Shown one piece after another: positions 1-5,396 of a DNA stretch of 5,396 nucleotides; position 1 is the first letter of the stretch, and each line of letters opens with the position of its first letter. The translations under genes and the position numbers were made by a program. Below the pieces are notes generated by a model. It had not been told where the DNA came from. It ran no database searches and saw only the letters and a program-made list of their open reading frames with translations. The stretch comes from Alphaproteobacteria bacterium (lineage in GTDB: Bacteria; Pseudomonadota; Alphaproteobacteria; Rickettsiales; SXRF01): positions 1 through 5,396 of the forward strand of contig JAGVKI010000179.1 of assembly GCA_020050695.1 (NCBI GenBank), in the 5' to 3' direction.

Positions 1-1397
1 GTGATAAATTAAAAGACGTCGTTATTTCTGGAAAACTGGTTCATCCGATTGTCGAAGGCGGCAAGGGAATTGGAGCAAGTAACGGCACCAGTGCTGGCGC
101 ATTTGCCGCAGCAGGCGCCGTGGGCACATTTTCAGGTGTAAACGCACAAAGCTATGATGAAAACGGTAATGTTGTACCTTACGTATATAGCGGAAAAACA
201 CGACGTGAACGCCATGACGAACTGGTAGCGCTCAGCACGCGCGGCGGCATTGAGCAGGCTAAAATCGCCCATGACATTGCTGGCGATAATGGCCGCATCC
301 ACGTCAACGTACTTTGGGAAATGGGCGGCGCGGAACGCGTGCTCACCGGTATTTTAGAAGGCGCCCCTGGCCTGGTTCACGGCGTTACCTGCGGTGCAGG
401 CATGCCATACCGCCTGGGCGATCTGGCAGCGCATTACAAAGTGCATTACCATCCGATTATCTCCTCTGCGCGCGCTTTCAGCGCTTTGTGGAAACGTGCC
501 TATAGCAAGACCAGCGAATGGCTGGGCAGCGTGGTGTACGAGGATCCGTGGTTAGCAGGCGGCCATAACGGCCTTTCCAACGCGGAAGACCCTAACCATC
601 CGCAAGATCCGTATCCGCGCGTTGCGCAGCTGCGCAAGACCATGAACAGCTTCGGCCTGCAGGATATTCCTATCATTATGGCTGGCGGCGCATGGCACCT
701 GAAAGAATGGGAGCACTGGCTGGATAACCCTGAAATCGGCATGATCGCTTTTCAGTTCGGCACGCGCCCGCTGCTGACGCAGGAAAGCCCGGTATCGGCA
801 GAATGGAAACGCCGACTGATGACGCTTTCCGAAGGCGATGTGTTCCTCAACCGCTTCAGCCCGACTGGTTTTTATTCCTCGGCAGTGAATAATGAGTTCA
901 TCAAGGAATTGCGATTACGCGAAGACCAGCAGGTGGAATACCGCACCGAGCAGGAAGGCCTGTTTTCTGAGCCGCTGCCTGTGGGCGCACGTGGCCGCCC
1001 GGTCTATCTGCAGGACGATGACCGCGCACGCGTAGAACAATGGAAAGCAGCCGGTTATACCGAAGCGATGAAAACCCCGGATTCCACATTGATTTTCGTG
1101 ACACCGGAGAAAGCCAAGGAAATCGTAGTCGACCAAGTGGATTGCATGGGCTGCCTCAGCCATTGCCGCTTTTCAAACTGGAAAGACCATGACGACTACA
1201 CCACCGGCAAAAAGGCTGATCCGCGCAGCTTCTGCATTCAGAAAACCCTGCAGGACATTATTGCAGGCAACCCTGTAGACCATCAGCTGATGTTCTCAGG
1301 CCATAATGCGTACCGCTTTGCCAAGGATCCTTTCTATGCCAACGGTTTTGTCCCAACGATAAAACAGCTGGTTGAGCGTATCCTTACCGGGTACTAG
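1..1397 (+). CDS. Nitronate monooxygenase-like FMN protein (2-nitropropane dioxygenase family), 5' end off window
   Basis: The reading frame is open from the first full codon (base 3) to TAG at 1395-1397, giving 464 residues. The real start lies just outside the window, because family-typical sequence is already present at the edge; the GTG at 120 is internal. Seen: a glycine-rich N-terminal motif (PIVEGGKGIGASNG, fragment residues 15-28) followed by an Ala/Gly helix, matching the first strand and FMN-binding loop of this TIM-barrel family. There is also AGGHNG (bases 555-572), whose His sits where the family places its catalytic base, and a C-terminal phosphate-site region ending in FGTRPLLTQES. 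Characterised members oxidise alkyl nitronates with O2 to a carbonyl and nitrite; many relatives are really NAD(P)H:quinone or enoyl reductases, so the substrate is not certain. Odd: a CMGCLSHC cluster at 1143-1166 plus another Cys at 1233-1235, absent from classic enzymes. Probably cytosolic. Its 3' end overlaps the convergent TPR-like gene by 14 bp. Confidence 0.85.
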   Translation, partial: DKLKDVVISGKLVHPIVEGGKGIGASNGTSAGAFAAAGAVGTFSGVNAQSYDENGNVVPYVYSGKTRRERHDELVALSTRGGIEQAKIAHDIAGDNGRIHVNVLWEMGGAERVLTGILEGAPGLVHGVTCGAGMPYRLGDLAAHYKVHYHPIISSARAFSALWKRAYSKTSEWLGSVVYEDPWLAGGHNGLSNAEDPNHPQDPYPRVAQLRKTMNSFGLQDIPIIMAGGAWHLKEWEHWLDNPEIGMIAFQFGTRPLLTQESPVSAEWKRRLMTLSEGDVFLNRFSPTGFYSSAVNNEFIKELRLREDQQVEYRTEQEGLFSEPLPVGARGRPVYLQDDDRARVEQWKAAGYTEAMKTPDSTLIFVTPEKAKEIVVDQVDCMGCLSHCRFSNWKDHDDYTTGKKADPRSFCIQKTLQDIIAGNPVDHQLMFSGHNAYRFAKDPFYANGFVPTIKQLVERILTGY

Positions 1398-2064
1398 GGT
1401 TTTCCAGCTTGTGGAGGCGTTCCTTCACGAAATATTCCATGTAGCGTAAATCCGCATCGGGAATATGGTCGGCATTATCGCGTATGGTTTCCATAATGCG
1501 CAGCGCATCATCCATCTCACCGCGTTTTTCATAGACCACCGCCGTCATCTGCTGCGCCCAGACGGGCACATCCTTATTGACCAGTGGCTTTGCCACCTTA
1601 AGCGCCAGATCCATATCATTCAGCTTATGCTGCGCCAGATAGATGGCCTGCAGCAGCCACCACCATTTATGTGCCACGTCATGGCTGGCATGCTCATACA
1701 GGTAATCAATGATATATCGTATATCCTGCGTCTTTTGCGTCTGACTGAAATAATAGGCCGCCAGTGAGGGCATCATATTGGAGCGGCTATCCAAGCGGTC
1801 GAGCAGGTACAACCAATCGGACAGCTTTTTATAATCATATTCACGCAGCGCCGTAAAACGACCGTACGTATCACCGGCATTTTGCAGTTCAAGCGCCTGC
1901 CAGCGAAAATAAAACTGCTCATCGCCCAGGCTAAGGGCCTTTGCCGCCGCAATCGTAGGCACTTCAGGCACAATGCCCAGCTTCGGCTTGATACTGCGCG
2001 TCTGCCACCAAGCCATGCCCTGGCACGCAAGCAGGCAGAGCAGACCTGCTTTGAGCAAACGCAC
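1384..2064 (-). CDS. Membrane-anchored TPR-like protein of unknown function, last gene of secretin operon
   Basis: Encodes 226 residues from a GTG start at 2064-2062 to TAA at 1386-1384. I chose this GTG because AGGAAGGA lies 8 bases upstream, the preceding gene's stop is one base away, and the protein then opens with a basic n-region and hydrophobic stretch (RLLKAGLLCLLACQGMAWW). The frame stays open further upstream to 2274, but that part is the permease read out of frame. The N-terminus is a signal peptide or membrane anchor; LLAC at residues 11-14 resembles a lipobox but lies very early. The rest is helical and aromatic-rich: a GDEQFYFRWQALELQNAGD block (47-65), a YDYKKLSDWLYLLDRLD block (76-92), KWWW (133-136) and a TPR-like helix pair around 168-195 (PVWAQQM, then GEMDDALRIMETI). 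TPR-like folds usually mediate protein contacts. Location and operon suggest a periplasmic accessory to the secretin or permease; this is inference. I do not recognise a named gene. Confidence 0.85.
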   Translation of the reverse strand: MRLLKAGLLCLLACQGMAWWQTRSIKPKLGIVPEVPTIAAAKALSLGDEQFYFRWQALELQNAGDTYGRFTALREYDYKKLSDWLYLLDRLDSRSNMMPSLAAYYFSQTQKTQDIRYIIDYLYEHASHDVAHKWWWLLQAIYLAQHKLNDMDLALKVAKPLVNKDVPVWAQQMTAVVYEKRGEMDDALRIMETIRDNADHIPDADLRYMEYFVKERLHKLENPSTR

Positions 2065-2065
2065 G

Positions 2066-2827
2066 TTAGAATTCCTTCCTGCGAAAATCAATAATGGCAG
2101 CCAGCAGCAGCAGCGGAATAAAAATAACCGCCTGTAGCGGCACCCATTGCCAGCCCGCCAGTGTATCACCGCCATAGACCAGCCACTCGCTTTTACTGAA
2201 CATGTCCAGGCGCGGCACCAGCATGGATATGCCCTGCAGCAGGTTTTTAAGCAGCGACCATTGCTGCCCCGCACTTGCCAACCCAGATTCAGACGTCATC
2301 ACAAAAAACGCCATCATGCGTGACAGCACGTAAAAGCCCAGGCACCCCATAAACGCAGAAACAGCGCTACGCAGCGCAAAGGAGGCAAAGAGCGATAACG
2401 CCACCACCAGCATGGCTTCCAGCACCAGGCTGGCCGCAAATGCGCCGTAACCAAGCCAATCCTGCACGCCAAGGCACGCCATCAGCAGCAATACCGGAAT
2501 AGTCAGCAAAAACGCTACCAGCGAAAATCCAAGCCAGTAGGAAAGCAGCAAACCCTGCCTGCTTACCGGACGCGACAGCATCACATCAATCTCTTTGCTG
2601 TCAAACGCCTGGCGTATATGGAAACAGGCAAAGACCATAAGCCCGATCATCAGGATAAGCCGCGCAGCGCCAGCCGATAAGGAAAGCGTCATCTGCGCGC
2701 TTTCAAGGAATGCGGTCTGCCCAAGGAGTATACAAATCAGTACGGCAAGGATAATGCCACCAAAGAGGCTGACAAACAGCCTGTCACGAATCGCCGTAAT
2801 CAGGATGTAGCGTATGGTAGTTAGCAT
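2066..2827 (-). CDS. ABC-2-type transporter permease subunit
   Basis: Encodes 253 residues, ATG at 2827-2825 to TAA at 2068-2066. The protein is an inner-membrane subunit with about six hydrophobic segments: roughly residues 17-37, 54-72, 95-117, 129-150, 153-177 and 227-247. Between the second and third lies the polar motif KEIDVMLSRPVSRQGLLLSY (78-97). This is the typical ABC-2/NosY-family cytosolic loop ('E-G-T-L-E-L-L-L-A-R-P-V-S-R' style), thought to contact the ATPase. The segment PRLDMFSKSEWLVYG (205-219) before the last helix is also characteristic. ABC-2 permeases export lipids, polysaccharides, drugs or peptides, working with a separate ATP-binding subunit; none is encoded in this window, so the partner must be elsewhere. 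The gene starts one base after the secretin stop. I see no good Shine-Dalgarno before its ATG, so translation is probably coupled to the secretin. The substrate cannot be read from the sequence. Confidence 0.88.
   Translation of the reverse strand: MLTTIRYILITAIRDRLFVSLFGGIILAVLICILLGQTAFLESAQMTLSLSAGAARLILMIGLMVFACFHIRQAFDSKEIDVMLSRPVSRQGLLLSYWLGFSLVAFLLTIPVLLLMACLGVQDWLGYGAFAASLVLEAMLVVALSLFASFALRSAVSAFMGCLGFYVLSRMMAFFVMTSESGLASAGQQWSLLKNLLQGISMLVPRLDMFSKSEWLVYGGDTLAGWQWVPLQAVIFIPLLLLAAIIDFRRKEF
2073..2080 (-). promoter_or_regulatory. Shine-Dalgarno for the TPR-like gene GTG start
   Basis: On the minus strand this reads AGGAAGGA, 8 bases before GTG at 2064-2062. It lies inside the last codons of the permease gene (RRKEF). 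This strong site supports the GTG rather than any start further upstream in the long open frame. Confidence 0.75.
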
Positions 2828-2828
2828 A

Positions 2829-4820
2829 TTAGAAGTTAAGTGGGCGCGGATCCCTGGTGAACTTCTCGTATACTTCCTTATCCGCAGGCGCTGAACTGCC
2901 CGCCGAGTTGACGATCACAGCGCGGATAAAGATCACGAGTTCTTTCACATTGCTGGTTTTGCTGGTGCCTTTAAACACCTGGCCAATGATTGGCACATCC
3001 TGCGCGAATGGAACGCCCGTATCGCTATTTTCTGCACGGTCTTCCATAAGGCCGCCAATGACCATCACCTGGCCGCTCTTAAGCTTGAGGATAGAATCAA
3101 GTTCACGCACCTCAATCACCGGAAGTGTGCTGTTAATACCGGTTACGTCAATATTCTGTGCCGCGGCCTGTGCAAGGGTAAAGGCAACCGCCGGATCGGT
3201 TACCTGGCCCGTGATACGCGACAAGGTAGGACGTACGCTGAGCGTTACCTCGTTGGTTTCCGTATTGATCGACGGCTGCAGGGCAAGAATGATACCAATC
3301 GGCACCGTATGCGGCGTGGAATTAACCGTAATGGTGTTGGTAGCGCCGTTATTGATGGCCACCTGGTTCTGCTGCACGTTCAGTGTGAAATATACCTGGT
3401 TCTGTGCAAAGGTCAGCACTGCCTGCTGGTTATTGATCGCATGCAGGCGCGGACTGGAAAGTGTACGCGTTGTACCGAACGTCTGGGCAAGATTCAGCGC
3501 AGCATTCAGGTCGATGCCAGTTCCGCCAATACCCTCAACTGCAGCAGCAAGAGTAGCAATATTTGCTTTATCAGCTACACCGGCAAAAGTGCTGGTGAAA
3601 TTGACCGTACCGTTACCGAGTTTGTTCCAGTCGATACCGCTGCGGAACTGGTCATTGAGTGAAATTTCAACGATCTTAGCTTCGATCAGCACCTGCGCAG
3701 AGGCATTCGTCTGAATTTTCTTCATGAACTGCTTCATCAGCACATGCTGTTTCTCAGTCGCAGAAACCGTCATGGTCGACGCTTCGCGGTTGATGATGAA
3801 GAAGGAACCGGCTACCGGCTCATCCGAGCCCGCAGCGTCTGCCTTTGGATCAGCCGCCACCAGTGGTGGCAATGCTCCCGGAGCACCTGCAACAGGCTGG
3901 GCAGCAAGGCTTGCGCCAATGGCGTCAGGCTGCGCCGCCATATCAATATTAGAAATACGCTTTACTTCCCTATAGGTCAGTATGCGCTTGACGCTTTCTT
4001 CAAACTGTTTCCAGAAATCACTTTCTGCTTTCGAGGTAACGCTGGAAGTCGAGCCATTGAAGAAGCCACGGCCTGCACCTGCACCACCAGCACCGCCGGC
4101 ACCACCGCCAACACCACCGTTAACGACACCAGAATTATTGCTACCGCCACTGCCGCCGACATTACCGCCGCCACTGCCGCCATTACCACCTCCTGCACCA
4201 CCGACATCGTTCGATGCCAGCACGCTTGTGCTAATATTGACGTTGCTCTGTGAACTACGGTCAAGGTTCAGGAAGTCAATCGAGTAAATTTCTACGTAAG
4301 GCGTATCACGCTCAACACGCATAATATTGTTTTTGATGGAATAACGAAGGCCAGCCAGATCAGCGATACGGTCGATCACTTCGTTAAACGGCCTGTCTTT
4401 GGCACGGAATGAAATACCACCGGTGATACCCGAGTCGATTTCCATATCGACATTGGCAATGCGGCCCAGTTCAATCAGCACGTCTTTAAGCGGCACATCA
4501 TCGGTCACCGCAATGGATACCAGCTGGGTTTCAGCAATTTTAGGCGGCTTAGGTGCGGCTAAAATTTCTGCAAGTTCAGGAATGGCAGGTTCAATGATAT
4601 TGCCGGTCTTAGCATTAATCATTGGCACGCCGGCATCGCCCATTTTCTCACCAGGCTCAGCATTGAGGTTCTGGTAATCGTCACGCTCAAGATTCATGGT
4701 TGGGTCGATCAGGTTCGGCTGATCAGGATTAAACAGGCGGCTTTTGGTAGGCCCGGTACCACAGCTGGACGCCAGAAATAGGCAGAGAAGTGCACTTACA
4801 AATTTATTTCCGTTCTTCAC
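2829..4820 (-). CDS. mshL: MshL-like secretin lipoprotein (type II/type IV pilus secretin family)
   Basis: Encodes 663 residues from GTG at 4820-4818 to TAA at 2831-2829. The GTG follows AGAGGA by 10 bases, an in-frame TAA closes the frame just upstream, and only this start gives the lipoprotein signal (hydrophobic 7-17, LASSC with Cys20). Domains: a disordered Pro/Asn-rich stretch (about 21-98); an STN/N0-like domain (about 99-170, VSIAVTDDVPLKDVLIELGR onward); a Gly-rich linker (206-250); an FWKQFEESVKRIL segment typical of MshL (269-281); a second N domain (about 338-370, FFIINREASTMTVSATEKQH); and the secretin channel domain (about 375-637). The last includes LKSGQVMVIGGLMEDR (580-595) and the signature VPIIGQVFKGTSK (609-621). 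Secretins form multimeric outer-membrane gates for pili or secreted proteins. The MshL assignment rests on domain order and motifs; PilQ, GspD or a divergent secretin remain possible. It is longer than usual MshL, mainly through the linker. It leads the operon; only a weak -10-like TATAAA (4853-4858) is visible upstream. Confidence 0.88.
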   Translation of the reverse strand: MKNGNKFVSALLCLFLASSCGTGPTKSRLFNPDQPNLIDPTMNLERDDYQNLNAEPGEKMGDAGVPMINAKTGNIIEPAIPELAEILAAPKPPKIAETQLVSIAVTDDVPLKDVLIELGRIANVDMEIDSGITGGISFRAKDRPFNEVIDRIADLAGLRYSIKNNIMRVERDTPYVEIYSIDFLNLDRSSQSNVNISTSVLASNDVGGAGGGNGGSGGGNVGGSGGSNNSGVVNGGVGGGAGGAGGAGAGRGFFNGSTSSVTSKAESDFWKQFEESVKRILTYREVKRISNIDMAAQPDAIGASLAAQPVAGAPGALPPLVAADPKADAAGSDEPVAGSFFIINREASTMTVSATEKQHVLMKQFMKKIQTNASAQVLIEAKIVEISLNDQFRSGIDWNKLGNGTVNFTSTFAGVADKANIATLAAAVEGIGGTGIDLNAALNLAQTFGTTRTLSSPRLHAINNQQAVLTFAQNQVYFTLNVQQNQVAINNGATNTITVNSTPHTVPIGIILALQPSINTETNEVTLSVRPTLSRITGQVTDPAVAFTLAQAAAQNIDVTGINSTLPVIEVRELDSILKLKSGQVMVIGGLMEDRAENSDTGVPFAQDVPIIGQVFKGTSKTSNVKELVIFIRAVIVNSAGSSAPADKEVYEKFTRDPRPLNF
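4071..4205 (-). repeat. Gly/Asn/Ser-rich low-complexity repeat inside the secretin gene
   Basis: Secretin residues 206-250 are almost entirely Gly, Ala, Ser, Asn and Val in irregular short units (GGAGGG, GGSGGG, GGSGGS, GGVGGG, GGAGGAGAG). At DNA level this is an imperfect GGN-codon tract, seen as repeated ACC/GCC triplets on the plus strand. It sits between the N0-like domain and the MshL-type FWKQFEES segment, so it is probably a flexible linker. Such tracts tend to vary in length by replication slippage. Confidence 0.8.
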
Positions 4821-4830
4821 GCTTACTTAT

Positions 4831-4836
4831 TCCTCT
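4831..4836 (-). promoter_or_regulatory. Shine-Dalgarno for the secretin GTG start
   Basis: On the minus strand this reads AGAGGA, followed by 10 bases and then GTG at 4820-4818. It decides the start, because an in-frame TAA lies between it and the GTG and the next ATG in frame would remove the lipoprotein signal peptide. Confidence 0.7.
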
Positions 4837-4902
4837 TGCACCGTTGACCTACTTTATACCAGCCCTGCTATTCCAATTCTATATTTTTGCTTTTCTGCAA
4901 CG

Positions 4903-5396
4903 TTATATCCGTGTGGACAACCAGATAGCTATTTTAGTTTGGTATACAATGGCAGCGGTTAATATATCGTAAAGGGGAGAGCTTTCTTTATCAGCCCCAT
5001 CCATGTGCTGCTGCGCAATGTCGTGATGCTCTTGCTCTTCAGCGCGGAATTGTTTAACCGTTGCCTGAAGTTCGCCCTCATCCATGGTTTCGAGTTCTTT
5101 TTCCTGCCCGGCGTAATGCTCGTCAATCACGCTTTCTACCGCTACGGTACAGGCCATTGCGGCCTTTTCACCGAGCAGTGCAGTCGCCGCGCCCAGCGCG
5201 AAACCCGCGACATGCCACAGCGGCATAAGCACCGTCGGGCGCACGTGACGCTTGCCAATCATGCCAGAAAATACATCCAGGTGCTTTTGTTCCTGGTCTG
5301 CCATCTCCTGAATCACATGACCCGCAGACGTTTTGCCAAGTACGGCAAGCTGCCCGGCATAGATACGCTTTGCGCCATATTCACCCGCATGGTTAA
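4903..5396 (-). CDS. coq7: Coq7, demethoxyubiquinone hydroxylase (di-iron monooxygenase), N-terminus off window
   Basis: The frame runs from the right edge (first full codon 5394-5392) to TAA at 4905-4903, giving 163 residues. About a dozen N-terminal residues lie outside, since the family's first motif, NHAGEYGA, begins at the edge. The GTG at 5316 is internal. Coq7 hydroxylates 2-polyprenyl-3-methyl-6-methoxy-1,4-benzoquinol, the penultimate step of ubiquinone synthesis, at the inner face of the cytoplasmic membrane. All six expected di-iron ligands are visible: Glu in NHAGE (fragment residue 5), Glu and His in EQKH (35, 38), Glu in VAVES (87), and Glu and His in the EEQEHH segment (120, 123). 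The segments RPTVLMPLWHVAGFALGA and MACTVAVE closely match mitochondrial COQ7, which supports an alphaproteobacterial source. It reads in the same direction as the secretin 82 bp downstream, with no convincing terminator between, so read-through is possible although no functional link is known. Confidence 0.95.
   Translation of the reverse strand, partial: NHAGEYGAKRIYAGQLAVLGKTSAGHVIQEMADQEQKHLDVFSGMIGKRHVRPTVLMPLWHVAGFALGAATALLGEKAAMACTVAVESVIDEHYAGQEKELETMDEGELQATVKQFRAEEQEHHDIAQQHMDGADKESSPLYDILTAAIVYQTKIAIWLSTRI

Noticed and set aside
1711..1725. Inverted repeat GATATA-TCG-TATATC as an operator
   Set aside because: It lies deep inside the TPR-like coding region, is short and AT-rich, and encodes ordinary codons; chance is the simplest explanation.
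2065..2274. Minus-strand open frame extending the TPR-like gene upstream to an ATG at 2274
   Set aside because: The extra 70 residues are Cys/Trp/Arg-rich and overlap the permease gene in another frame; the GTG at 2064 has a strong ribosome-binding site and a signal-like N-terminus.
2857..3714. Long plus-strand open frame (285 codons) opposite the secretin gene
   Set aside because: It is antisense to a clear secretin coding region, and its product shows no recognisable domain; it follows from the codon use of the real gene.
3982..4287. Plus-strand open frame encoding a proline-rich protein
   Set aside because: The proline runs are the reverse complement of the secretin's glycine codons, so this is a shadow of the Gly-rich linker.
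4853..4858. TATAAA on the minus strand as a -10 element for the secretin operon
   Set aside because: No acceptable -35 element lies 16-18 bases upstream; TTGGAA is only 12 bases away. A promoter is plausible in this gap but I cannot place it.
4844..4872. TTGACC with GCTATT 17 bases later, a plus-strand promoter-like pair
   Set aside because: The -10 match is poor and no plus-strand gene follows; it would only transcribe antisense to coq7.
4887..4900. Small hairpin TTGC-TTTTCT-GCAA after the coq7 stop as a terminator
   Set aside because: The stem is only four base pairs and, in the coq7 direction, no T tract follows it.

Overview
The window looks like ordinary chromosome from an alphaproteobacterium. 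Two things point there: the Coq7 protein at the right edge is strikingly similar to mitochondrial COQ7, and the nitronate-monooxygenase-like protein at the left edge is of a long type that I associate with alphaproteobacteria. Base composition appears balanced, near 50% GC by eye. I see no tRNA, rRNA, insertion sequence, CRISPR array or phage gene. Genus cannot be fixed from the sequence alone.

Layout, left to right. (1) Bases 1-1397, plus strand: the nearly complete 3' part of an FMN-dependent nitronate monooxygenase-like (2-nitropropane dioxygenase family) gene, with an unusual four-cysteine cluster near its C-terminus. (2) Bases 1384-4820, minus strand: a tightly packed three-gene operon. 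It reads, in transcription order, an MshL/PulD-type secretin lipoprotein, an ABC-2-type permease and a small membrane-anchored TPR-like protein. Adjacent genes are separated by one base each. The last gene runs convergently into the nitronate monooxygenase gene, and the two 3' ends overlap by 14 bp. (3) Bases 4903-5396, minus strand: the C-terminal majority of coq7, the di-iron hydroxylase of ubiquinone synthesis, which continues off the right edge. An 82-bp gap separates it from the secretin.

The middle operon is the most interesting part. A secretin (outer-membrane channel), an inner-membrane ABC-2 permease and a TPR-like periplasm-facing protein could together form part of an envelope export or pilus-assembly apparatus. 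However, no ATPase, pilin or other MSHA/type II secretion component lies in the window, so this is inference from gene order. The start codons of the secretin and of the TPR-like gene are both GTG, each supported by a good Shine-Dalgarno sequence. The flanking genes look metabolic and unrelated. I do not see a clearly new defence or mobile system here.
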